The translations under genes and the position numbers were made by a program. This document shows, one piece after another, positions 1 to 10,931 of a DNA stretch of 64,000 nt (within the stretch, counting starts at the first letter, position 1; each line of letters begins with the position of its first letter). The stretch spans positions 49,114,714-49,178,713 of the forward strand of contig CM049320.1 of assembly GCA_026874595.1 (NCBI GenBank), in the 5' to 3' direction. This DNA comes from Sipunculus nudus. Taxonomy: Eukaryota > Annelida > Sipuncula > Golfingiida > Sipunculidae. Below the pieces are notes generated by a model. That model saw nothing but the letters and a program-made list of their open reading frames with translations. It was not told where the DNA came from and made no database searches.

Positions 1-1500
1 CAGGGCAAATCTCTCCCTGAGCCACAGAGGTCGGTGTATAATGGTGTGTCGGTATTTGGGTTTATTCATAACCAAGAACACTGGTTATACTGATAGAGGG
101 TGTCGTTATTTTGGGATGGTCATGACCAATAATACTAGTTCGCTGATATGGGGTGTCGTTATTTGGGGTAAGGCATGACCAAGAACACTTGCTATACTCA
201 AGGAGGGTTTTTTATTTGGGGTTGGTCATGACCAATAATACTAGTTACTGATATAGGATGTCGTTATTTTTTTCTGGTTAGTCATGACCAAGAACACTTG
301 TTATACTGATAGAGGGTGTCGTTATTTGTGGTTAGTCATGACCAATAATACTGGTTAAACTGATATAGGGTGTCGTTATTAGCGGTTAGTCATGACTAAT
401 AATACTAGTTACTGATATAGGATGTCGTTATTTTTCTGGTTAGTCATGACCAAGAACACTTGTTATACTGATAGAGGGTGTCGTTATTTGGGTTTAGTCA
501 GGACCAATAATACTGGTTATACTGATTTGGGGTGTCGTTATTTGGGGTTAGTCATGTCCAAGAACCCTTGTTATACTGATGTAGGTGTCGTTATTTGGGG
601 TTAGTCATGACCAATATTACTACTTATACTGATATAAGGTGTCGTTATTAGCGGTTATTATTAGCGGTTAGTCATGACTAAAAATACTAGTTACTGATAT
701 TGGATGTCGTTATTTTTCTGGTTAGTCATGACCAAGAACACTTGTTATACTAATAGAGGGTGTCGTTATTAAGGGTTAGTCATGACCAATGATACTGGTT
801 ATACTGATTTAGGGTGTCGTTATTTGGGGTAAGTCATGTCAAAGAACCCTTGAATGATAGAGGGTGTCGTTATTTGGGGTTAGTCATGACCAAGAACACC
901 TGTTATATTGGTAGAGGGTGTCGTTATTTGGGTAAGTCATGACCAATAATACTGGTTATACTGATATAGGGTTCGTTATTAGCGGTTAGTCATGACTAAT
1001 AATACTAGTTACTGATATAGGATGTCGTTATTTTTCTGGATAGTCATGACCAAGAACACTTGTTATAATGATAGAGGGTGTCGTTTTTTGGGGTAAGTCA
1101 TGACCAATGATACTGGTTATACTGATTTAGGGTGTCGTTATTTGGGGTTAGTCATGTCCAAGAACCCTTGTTATACTGATAGAGGGTGTCGTTATTTGGG
1201 TTAGTCATGACCAATAATACTGGTTATACTGAAAGAGGGTGTCGTTATTAAATAGCGGTTGGTCATGACTAATAATACTAGTTACTGATATAGGATGTCT
1301 TTATTTTTCTGGTTAGTCATGACCAAGAACACTTGTTATACTGATAGAGGGTGTCGTTATTTGGGGTTAGTCATGAAAAATAATACTGGTTATACTGATA
1401 TAGGGTGTCGTTATTTGGGGTTGGTCATGACCAAAGATACTGGTTATACTGATGTAGGTGTCGTTATTTGGGGTTAGTCATGACAAATAATACTGGTTAC
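1..1500. repeat. Satellite array, about 54-bp period
   Basis: About 27 tandem copies of a unit built around GTCGTTATTTGGGGTTAGTC and ATGACCAATAATACTGGTTA, starting before the window. Three variants recur: one with AAGAACACTTGTTATACTG, one with AATAATACTGGTTATACTG, and a shorter one with CTAGTTACTGATATAGGATG (near 240, 396, 686, 1003 and 1276), giving an irregular higher-order pattern. Because 54 is a multiple of three, short open frames with an 18-residue repeat appear, but indels break them, so they are not read as coding. Confidence 0.93.
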
Positions 1501-2250
1501 TGATATAGGAGGTTTGTTATAAACAGAGGATGACGATATCTAGGATTCTGAAAGATATAAATTTCAATAGAATGGTATGACAGGTATGCCCAGCTGTAGC
1601 CTTTCCTGTCAAGTCCGTCCCTCCATGCTTCAAATATTATGGGCCAGGACAGAAAAAAATTAACTCTTGGTGAACCATACATCTAAATTGAACTGTCCAC
1701 GTGTCCATTCAGGATGTAATTAGGAAATAGATATGCTAGGTCTATATTCACAAATCCTCAGTGTTATTATAGCGCTTTTCGCGTACGTTCCGGCAAGGCA
1801 TAACAATCAATTGATTGTTCATTCCATTTTACGCACACCGACTTCTCAAAATAATTGCCAAGCCGAGTCTAAGACTAGGCAGAAGCTATGACCGCAGAGA
1901 TATTTTACTTTTCAATACTGAAGATAGAATGATAAATAATTGTTGATTTAATTAGACCTTTTTTTTGAGATTACCTTATTTTTCAACAAAACCTTGAACT
2001 GAAATATAAAGATCCACTGTGTCACCAATATATATTGTATTATCCAATTCCATATGGTGTTTTATATATTCCCAAAACAAAATATCTGATAATAATGCAG
2101 TAAATATGTATATAATACCTGTATTCTCAGAGTAAATCCTCTAATTATCTGTTTACCTATAATTTATTAAATCTCTCCCATAACTAAACTCTCCCCATCA
2201 ACTATGAAACTTAGTTACCAAGTAATTTTTTTGCTGCTATCTGTAGTGAT
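1501..2250. other. Intergenic, no recognised feature
   Basis: AT-rich unique-looking sequence between the satellite and the LTR-like segment. No coding region, RNA gene or clear repeat was seen. Confidence 0.5.
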
Positions 2251-2254
2251 CTCT

Positions 2255-2443
2255 GTTAGGAGAGTGTAAGGCATGCACTATATTGTAGTCATTGTGCGGA
2301 GGTTAGGTAACTTCCTCTTCCGGTTTAGTTAGAGACCTGGGCACATGGCGGGACCTCGTCTGTTGGCTGTGAATAAACCTTGTGAAGGACCAACAGAGTT
2401 TGGGTTGTGAACTTGTATATATGTGGTGAGAAGGAAAACAACC
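2255..2443 (+). mobile_element. Possible solo LTR
   Basis: The segment starts TGTTAGGAGAGTGTAAGG and ends near GGAAAACA. It contains an AATAAA signal in GTGAATAAACCTTGTGAAGG, a composition common in Gypsy-type LTRs. No target-site duplication was found and no internal retroviral-type genes are next to it. It could be unrelated spacer beside the LINE tail. Confidence 0.25.
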
Positions 2444-3912
2444 CTTTTACATCATAAATTCTATTCTGGCATATTTCCAGATTTCCTGGCATGCTTTATC
2501 AAAAGATAGACCTTGACAATTTCTAGCTCTATTTATGTATTGTTTCACCACAAACAAAATTAAATTCCCTACTACAGGTGCCCTTGGAGCACCATACATG
2601 ACTGTAGAGATATTTATATCAATATTAATACCTTTTTGTTTACACCACCTTTCAATATCTGACCATAGTGATCTAACCTTATGGCAAGACCAAAACAGTG
2701 TGTTAATTGTTCTTGCTCTCTTTTACAAAAAGTACATAAATCAGAACCTTTAATCTTCCATTTACATAACCATTAATTCTTTACTAAACAATTATTAAGC
2801 AATTTATATTGAAAGACTCTAGATTTTATGTCAAAACATATTTTAAAGGGAAGCTTGTATACTTCCTTATAATCTACCTCTATGCCTGACATGCAACTTG
2901 CTATATTTGGAATATATGGCCCTTTTCTTAATATAGTACCAGCAAAGCACTGACATATTACTTTCGAAGATGCACCAGATATGAGTATCTGCTCCCCATT
3001 ATAAAAAGCAAACGGAAAGGGCTCTATAGAACTTAAATTTGCGGTTTAAGATATTTAAACTTAGACACAAGGGCATACCATTTTAAAAAATGTACTCCTG
3101 AGATACCTTTTCTAATCCAAAATTCAAAAGGCTTATAATGCCCATGTAATCAAACAAATCTAATCCTGTGTTAATTCCTACATCAGAAAACTGTTTCCAA
3201 TAGGTTAAAGCATTGTCAATTTTTAATAATTTATTATTCCAAATAATTTGCTTTTCAACTGGAACATTTTCAAAATATTTCATTCGTAACATTATATAGC
3301 TTTTTAAGACTTCTTTGTAAAAGCTTGGAATATTAAATAATTTTATATCTTTTATTTCTATATAACTGTTTAGCAACAACTCTACATCTGGACAGAGTGT
3401 TTTTTTTTAAAAATGTCTAACCAACACCTTCCATGGTCTTTCTTCTACCTTTATGTATCTTTTAAGCCATGCTACTCTTGATGTATAAATTATTAATTCT
3501 ATATGTGGAGCATTTAGACCACCATTTTCCACTTCTTGTACTAATTTTACTCTCTTAATTCACTCTCTACCTCCATTCCACATAAAACTGAAGAAAATTT
3601 CATCAACTCTTTTACAAAAGTCTACTGGTACTGATGCATTAGAAATATAATAATAAAACTTTGAAAAAAAAGAATGATTTTGCTACTTGAATTTTTCCTA
3701 AAAGTGTCAGTCCTCTCTGGTTCCACATTTTCAATATATTTTGCACTGAATTCAACTTAGAGAAAAAAATTTAAATCCTCGGATTCTTTTTTTTATCATA
3801 TGAAATGTAAACTAACAAAAATTTTATTGGATTATCAGGCCATCTTATTCCTAGTGGTTTCTGCTTATTATTTCTAAATTGACCTATCCACATACCTTCA
3901 CATTTCTCATAA

Positions 3913-4476
3913 TTAATTTTTTAAACCACTACAATTACCAAATTGTTTAATGATCTCAAGGAAATATTTAGCTGAACTTTTGTCTTTTACAATTCCTACC
4001 GTATCATCTGCATACTGAAGTAACTTAAGATGATATCCTGAAACTTCTAATCCTTTTTTAACTTTAAAATATCCAGATGTTACTCCATTATTTATTGTAC
4101 AGCTTTCAATATTATTATATAAAATGTGAATCCAATTGATAAATATGGATGAAAATTTATATTTCTCCAAAACTGATATCATAAAGTTCCATTCCAAGGA
4201 ACCGAAAGCTTTTTCAAAATCTATACTGATTAATATCCCAGGTAAATTTTTCATTCTTGTATATTCTAAAAGGTCTGATAAAATTCTTATATTTTCCCCT
4301 ATATTTCTTCCCTGAATATATCCAGTTTGATTCGCATTAATAATTTCTGGCAACTCGTTCTGAGTGTTGTTTGCTTGTGAACAATATAACTTCTGATAAA
4401 ATTCCTTCTGCATTTCTAAATTTCTTTTCCTTTGGTTACCATTTCTCCTGTAGTTGACACTAATTTTCTTATACAT
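3913..4476 (-). pseudogene. LINE reverse transcriptase fragment with internal deletion
   Basis: The frame carries GYIQGRNIGENIRILSDLLE, then ILISIDFEKAFGSLEWNF (finger and palm strand with the first catalytic aspartate) and LLQYADDTV (the YADD catalytic box). The usual GCRQGDPLSPYLF block expected between the INNGVTSGYF strand and YADD is missing. Only a short KVKKGLEVSGYHLKL bridge remains, so the palm has an internal deletion. This is a clear L1/Tx1-type reverse transcriptase remnant without function. Confidence 0.85.
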
Positions 4477-4504
4477 TTTTTTCCAATATTAAACTTCTCT
4501 AAGT

Positions 4505-4565
4505 TGAGGAAATATTTAAGATATTATATATTAATATATATATATATTATTATATTTATTATTTT
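4505..4565. repeat. AT-rich low-complexity tract
   Basis: Runs of TTAATATATATATATATTATTATATTTATTATT inside the decayed LINE, probably a later microsatellite expansion. Confidence 0.6.
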
Positions 4566-5148
4566 TTTCTCCATGTTCTAACCATCTAATTTTAGATCTA
4601 AGCATACAACCTTGTGTTTTATAATTATGAATATCTTCCAGCTGATTCGTAACTGAAGTTATTTCATCTTGTGAAGCTTGCTAATGGCATACTTTGGATG
4701 TGTCTAATTTTTCTTGTAATACCTGTAGTTTTTGTTTAAGACTCTCTTCTTTTGTTTTTCTTTCTTTAGCTCTTTTTTTACAATATGATATACTAAAACT
4801 GTCTTGTATTTAAACAATTCCCATTTAACCCTGTCATCTTTAATATTACCGTACTCTCTATCCCATACTTTTTTTTCTTTGTTCAGATTTTCCACAAATT
4901 CTGCTTATTGTAATATATCTCCATTTAATTTCCAATAGCCTTTACCCTTTTTTTCTTTATCTGATGTGTGTTCCAAATCCAATATTACTGCGCAATGATC
5001 TGAATGAATATATGGTTCAATATATTTATCTTTAACTGTATCTTGTAACGTTTGTGAAATCCACCAATAATCTAATCTAGAGCAAACATTACCTTTCTTT
5101 TGTCTCCATGTATAACGTTTCTTTGACGGGTATTTGATTCTAAAATTA

Positions 5149-5608
5149 TCAGTTAATGATAAATAATCTATTTTTTTTAAAGTTTGCTACTACTGTTTTC
5201 TTAATATCTTTTGTTCCTCCTTTTTTATCCAAAATCCCATCAAAAACTATATTGAAATCTCCTCCTACTAAGACATTGTCTGTATTTTCTATATGCTGCT
5301 GTATTAAGTTATAGAGTCTAATGTAAAATCTATTTTGTTCATTTGTCATATTTGGTGCATATTATTATTAACTTATATTCTATTCCCTTTATTTTTAATC
5401 CAATTATCAGAATCCTTCCATCTTGAGAACTGTGTACCTTTAACTCGTCTCCTATTTCTAAATTCTTTTTAATGATAATAGCACATCCTCTACTAGATGA
5501 GTTTGCATGACTATTAAAAGCTTTCCCATTCCATTCATTATTCCACTGATTTTCTATTTCTGTAGTTCCATGTGTTTCCTGTAAGAATAGTATATCAGCC
5601 CCTTGCAA
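5149..5608 (-). pseudogene. LINE endonuclease domain fragment
   Basis: Two overlapping frames (5339-5608 and 5149-5349) encode pieces of an exonuclease-endonuclease-phosphatase domain. DILFLQETHG is the conserved N-terminal glutamate motif, SSRGCAIII is the usual following strand, and VLVGGDFNIV is the central GDFN motif. A frameshift separates the two pieces. In this family the domain nicks target DNA for target-primed reverse transcription. The C-terminal SDH motif is not in these two pieces, although degraded coding continues downstream. Confidence 0.82.
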
Positions 5609-5876
5609 TTTGGCAAATCTAAATTCAGATCTTCTCTTTTTGGGGTTACCTAACCCCCTAACATATTAATCTGAATGACACAAATAACACAAATATTACT
5701 CTTTAACCATAAATACTTTACTGGGAGATAAACAAGTGTTTTGAGTTTGTATATTAATAATTTTTTTTTCATGTGCATATGGAAAAATAAACTAATTAAA
5801 AAAGTAATCTTGTTGGTTTTAGTATCTTTGTAACATTTTAACCTTATGTTTTTTTTTTAAATAAGCCCAACAAGTT

Positions 5877-5926
5877 GTAGCCTTTAGTTTACTTCCTTGT
5901 ACTAAGCTTAGTAAGCTAAAGGTTAC
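5877..5926. repeat. Imperfect inverted repeat (hairpin)
   Basis: Arms GTAGCCTTTAGTTTAC (5877-5892) and GTAAGCTAAAGGTTAC (5911-5926) pair at 14 of 16 positions around an 18-base centre. The centre runs into a perfect 12-base palindrome, ACTAAGCTTAGT. No flanking gene explains it. Confidence 0.8.
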
Positions 5927-6213
5927 ATGGATCATCTTGATCCATCCAAAACCTGAGGAAAAATTAGACTTATGAAATAAAAAATGTGACTAAAGACGGA
6001 GGCTTATTAAGACTGTGCTTGCCCAATCCTCAGCAGCTCTTGTGTCACAAAACAAGTCGATGTATGTTACAACAAATTATACACATGTATACAGACAAAA
6101 TATAGGGCAAGTGACTGTTAAACATACACCGGTAACGAGAAAAAGCCCTGGGATCTTCCACAATGGTCAGGGCAGGCGATCACGAAAGACTAGATAACTT
6201 TCACCCATATTTT

Positions 6214-6218
6214 TTATT

Positions 6219-6272
<54 letters not shown>
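6214..6272. repeat. (TTA)n(TA)n microsatellite
   Basis: About seven TTA units followed by about twenty TA units. Confidence 0.95.
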
Positions 6273-6273
<1 letters not shown>

Positions 6274-7608
6274 CCTGTGTATGCTATAGTGTGATGAGCC
6301 CTAATGTGTCCAACAATAAAAATTGAATGATAGAGATCAGTTTCATTACTAATGGAGAAGTATTTGTCACAGACAGCATGCGAACAGCCTGCTATAGCGT
6401 TACATTTCTATAGGATGTGATCAGACATTACATGGAATAGAAAATAATTCAAAATGGACTCGTACACACTCACATTTATTGCAACAGACGACTTATTACA
6501 GGAAAATTATTTAAAATTAACAGGTCTCATTTACAGTAAATACGACATAAAAATAATATTTATGTATATTTATATATATATAACATAACCTGTGTGCACC
6601 CGTGGGATCCAGCCCGCACGCAAGCCTTACTGGCGAGACCATGCAGGAACGCATTTATACGTGACATTCACCCTACTCTGTCCCAGAACGCAGGCCACAG
6701 TTCCGTTACTGGGTAGAACCACACCCACACACCTCGGACCCTAGGACTGTATTTTCATCCGGTTACCCTGTTTTTATATATATAAATTATATATATATCA
6801 TATATAACAATAATATATTATAATATCATATATAAATACGTAAAACATTTAAAAAAGGCTTCCGGTCACAAACCTTGTGTAAGAAAAAAATTGTCATTGC
6901 TTATTACGTGCTTTATAATATATTGTTCAATAATACATAAGTGGTTTTATGCAACACAACAACATATTTATACCATAAACAGTTCTTTCTTGTAATGTCC
7001 AATATCTTTCATTCTACCTAAAATTAAAAGTTTCCAAGTAGTGTATAGGATGATTTACGTGGCACATGTCACCATCAAATCAACGTATACATAAATCAAC
7101 ATACAGATTATTTTTGTTTATATTCGAGATGAATATAAGAATGTTTCCAGTTGGCCAGTTCTGCCGTCACCCTAAATCGACGATGTTTTTCCAGGTACGG
7201 AAAACTCAATATCCCGTGGCTTTTTCTTCATACCCTCCTCTGAAAGACGAATAAAATTATACTGACTTTGTTTGAAGAGATTCATTTTCTTGTTAATAAG
7301 GATCAGTCCTCTATAAAAGAATGGCGGCCTACTCTTATTTGATATATTTATAAATCAACCACACTTGTAATCCTATTATGAACCACATAATGCCCTCCTC
7401 ATATGAAAACTCTGGTGACGCAAAATTCACAGTTCCCACAAATTATTAATAGAAAACATTCATGATAAACACATGCAAAAACTTAGGATTAACATATTCA
7501 AATGAACCATGGTCAATGAGCCATGACGCTAGGGTTCGTAGGAGGTTAAAGAAGAACCAGTCTAGACAGGATCTATGCATGGTTACACACATAGATGCAG
7601 TCTCTCAT

Positions 7609-7716
7609 CCCCCCCCCCCCCCCGATCTCAGTTTACATAAACGTCGTTCGGCCAAATAAGGTTGGTATTTCATGCACTGTGCGCGTAAACTTTGACTAAC
7701 CCCCCCCCCCCCCCCC
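7609..7716. repeat. Two poly-C tracts
   Basis: C runs of 15 (7609-7623) and 17 (7700-7716) bases lie 76 bases apart. Confidence 0.95.
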
Positions 7717-8074
7717 GGATAAAAAACTAAAGGGAAAGCTTTTGTTTTAGGTAATATTATAAACCTTATTGTCTATACTGCTGGGCATCAATTGACCTGA
7801 TGCTATCAAAAAATGTCTTTTCAATTAAAAGAAACATCTAACAAGGACACTTCATATCAGATCACTGTTAAATAGAATTTGATATGGAAGTTAAAACTGA
7901 TAGAACGATAACTGAAACAATCCAGAAAAGATTATGAAAGAAAATAAAGACTTGTTTGCTTCAGAATTAAATGAATTACAGATAAAATTACCATTGAGTA
8001 TACGGACAAAACGGTGAAAGGTAACTATATTATTATCTTGATATGTTTAAAATAAACATGCCCAAATGAGGACT

Positions 8075-9340
8075 TGTAAGGTCAAAGAAAGAAACCCAAC
8101 AGCACAGCATGGCTCTCTGAGGAGCTGAAGGATGATATAAAACGGAGGCGACATACAAAGAAAGTCTTGAAAAGGAGACGTGATAAATCAAGCTATAGAG
8201 CTGATTCACATTATATACGTCAGGTAAATTATAAACTGGAACTTGCAAGACAAGAATATTTTTTTGGCGTTCGTTTCAAAATATAAAGGTGATATAAAAG
8301 CTGTTACACTTTACCAAGTTGGTTTTATGCTTCCTACGCCGAGAAGTTTAATAACTTCTTCATATCTAAAATATCCAAGATTATGGATGAACTAAAACAA
8401 AAAATTCAAGAAGAAATTGCTCTCAAGTATGTGGAATCGAGTCTAAAAACAGATAGTTATTTCTGTGGCTTTACATTACGGGATGACAAGGCAATGTACA
8501 CCTTGTTCTGTATATCAGCAAACAAAAGACCTCTGTTTAAAAAAGTGGGTCTGACTTTGACAGAAAAGAACAATAGACCTGCATAAAATTTGGCATTTTA
8601 AGAGAGGTTAAATGATAGCTAGTAGAAAAAACTTACAGGAGTAGTAAAATTGAGCAATGTCAAGCTGCTTATTGAACAGGCAGCTCTACTAAGACATCCT
8701 TGTTAAAAGTACAATATTGTTGATCAATTTTTGTTGTTAAACAGGTTGAAATATAGATATGTTATAAATAGGAATGTGTTGTCTCGGCTACAATCATACA
8801 TCAAAGGTGGAACTCAGTTTTAGTAGGGGATGTAAATACCGGGAAAGGGATCCTAGAGCTGTAGTGTTCTTCAGGGATCTATATTAGGACCGGTACTATA
8901 TAATTTGTACAAAGCCGCAATAGGAGAGACCTGTCAGGCACATAATTCTACTTTCATGTGTGTTGCTGATGACACACAATTATCTGTCATTTCAACCAGG
9001 ATCACAAATGAGTAAGAATTATGGCATTGGGAATAAGAAAACTGTGTTTGACATTACTGTGGATAACGGCAAGTTTGTAAAAATTAAATGATGAAAAGGC
9101 AGAATTTATTTTTAAAAGACACAACAACAGTTAGATAAAATAGAAGAATGTGCAGTTCTGATTGGTGAAAATCACATACAGCAAAACCTGTGGCGAGAAA
9201 TTAAGGATACCATATGGACAGACAAATGAAGCCCAAGAAACATATTAACAAACTTTGCTGTTCTTCTTAAGTGACACTGAAACAACAGAAATTTTTAAAA
9301 TTTCATTTCAGGGGTCAGTTATTAATCGCCCGTAGTACTG
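8075..9340 (+). mobile_element. Decayed CR1/L2/Rex1-type LINE
   Basis: Translations in changing frames give, in order, TAWLSEELKDDIKRRR (linker after the endonuclease), EKFNNFFISKISKIMDEL (a typical pre-RT segment), then LQGSILGPVLYNLY and VADDTQLSV near 8865-8985, matching the GVPQGSVLGP and YADDTQLY boxes. The fingers and most of the C-terminus are eroded. Multiple frameshifts mean no function. The exact ends are uncertain. Confidence 0.7.
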
Positions 9341-9344
9341 CAGT

Positions 9345-10147
9345 AGCCGCTCGGTTGACATAAATTTTTATATCAAAACAAGTTGATACAGAACATGTTG
9401 CCATAAAAAGCTTTAGAGAATCCTACCAGCACTTTAAAATCTTCAAGAGCTCAGAATTAGAGAAAGAATCAGTTAATAAGGTTCCTTGATTGTGTCAGTG
9501 TACCCGTATCAGTCAATTATGGAGAGAGAGAAAGAGAGAGAGAGAGTCATTAAATAATTTTAAAATATTATTTCAGACAAAGCCGCTGTCTGATTTAAGA
9601 GAAACGCCACCTCGGCTTTTTATCTTTATATTACATCTGATGAATTTTATTTCAAATTCAGAAAGTAAATTTTGGTTGAAAATTTAGGACATAACAGGTG
9701 CCATACAATGAATTATTTAAGTGCCTGCTTTCATGATTTAGTTTATATTTGAAAGAATTAAATCTTCAGCTTTACTGCTAAAACCTTTAAAAAACCGCTA
9801 GTTGAATTAATTCCTTTATTTCTACACAAGGGACCATACAGAAAAAAAGCTTCGAGTAGAAAATATCAAGAGAACAAAAAACCATAATCAGCTGAAATGT
9901 TAGGAACGTATACCTGTAATTTGAAATTGCATAGCTACCTTTAATGTAGAGTAATATTTATTCATTTTGCAAAAGAGAAACCTCTTTTATAGAATGGTGA
10001 TATAATTAGATAAATTCCATAAAATCAATATAACAATACATCAAACTGATGATAATAAATAACAAAATAGATATAAACAGATAGGCGACCAAAAAATACT
10101 CCTGTCAAGTTGACAAGTCAAGGATCAGGATATCTGTCATCGAAATA

Positions 10148-10195
<48 letters not shown>

Positions 10196-10760
10196 ATAAA
10201 TATAAAAAAATAAACCAACAACCTTACCAGGCATGGCGACCCATAAGATCACGAGCTTTTGATGTATAAGGGAAATGTATACTGGCGAACAAACGGATTG
10301 ACAGAAGACTTTTAAAAAGAGTGCCATTAGATTTGTTAACGGATTTCTCAAAGGAAAGAGGTCTAAGTGGCCGAGTTTCAAGTTTTTGGTCTATTGAACT
10401 GACGGACGGAAAACATACGCTTTATACGGTCATCACTATAGAACAGTATATACTTAAAGCCAACTGTGCTAAAATGCACGTTGAACGATTTGATAGAAAA
10501 AGAAAATGAAAACTTACATGAATGACACTATCAATCAAATGAGCAAGATTAATAACTTAAGGGTTCAGTTTCCATTTAATACGTGTTTATCCGGTGTTGT
10601 TTCTTTAAATCAAAATATGGTCACGTTTAAAAAAACGCATGATTAAAATGAGTTTATATAGACCAGTCATTAGATAAACACATTATATTAACGTCTCTAG
10701 GAACGTATGTTGTCAACAGAGATTGACTTAATTGTTTTCTTCAAATAAACATTTTGTATT
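9345..10760. other. Intergenic, no recognised gene
   Basis: AT-rich sequence with a short GA-rich tract (9521-9546) and a (TA)n tract (10151-10192). It follows the 3' end of the cyclase gene. No clear polyadenylation signal could be assigned. Confidence 0.45.
10151..10192. repeat. (TA)n microsatellite
   Basis: About 20 TA units. Confidence 0.95.
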
Positions 10761-10763
10761 TGA

Positions 10764-10931
10764 TTAACATAACAGTGAACAACCACTTGCTGTGTGAGCA
10801 TACTGACCGTTTTCGTAGAGAAACCTGTCTCCGTAATCTGAGCTTGGCGGTGAACTGCGCTCGTCAACCCATCTTCCTACACGGACCATGCCTTCACGGT
10901 GAGTCAGCCAGTATGACGTCATCTTCAGACT
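10764..10931 (-). CDS. Cyclase exon 9 (C-terminus)
   Basis: Acceptor GTTACACAG|AGTCTG. It encodes [13 protein letters not shown], equivalent to the terminal MTxYWL strand of receptor cyclases, then a tail of about 40 residues to the stop at 10764-10766. A donor-like ACG|GTCAGT lies at 10804, so an alternative exon beyond it cannot be excluded. That makes the last 14 residues less certain. Confidence 0.78.
   Translation of the reverse strand, partial: SLKMTSYWLTHREGMVRVGRWVDERSSPPSSDYGDRFLYENGQYAHTASGCSLLC

Larger units (their letters stand above)
2440..5640 (-). mobile_element. Decayed L1/Tx1-like LINE
   Basis: Read on the minus strand from about 5640 down to about 2440, fragments of one LINE ORF2 appear in the expected order: endonuclease, spacer, reverse transcriptase, downstream region, then a C-terminal segment with a CTFCK...H motif followed, after a frameshift, by FWSCHKVRSLWSDIERW. 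The order and motifs fit the L1/Tx1 group. The copy has many frameshifts and stops and cannot be active. Confidence 0.85.
5641..8070. other. Intergenic, AT-rich, with hairpin, microsatellites and poly-C
   Basis: Contains an inverted repeat at 5877-5926, a (TTA)n(TA)n tract at 6214-6272, interrupted TA-rich sequence at 6567-6590 and 6775-6830, and poly-C tracts at 7609-7623 and 7700-7716. The short open frames here lack recognised motifs. Confidence 0.5.

Noticed and set aside
422-1477. Short repeated-protein ORFs in the satellite
   Set aside because: They arise from a 54-base period divisible by three and are broken by indels; no start or splice context.
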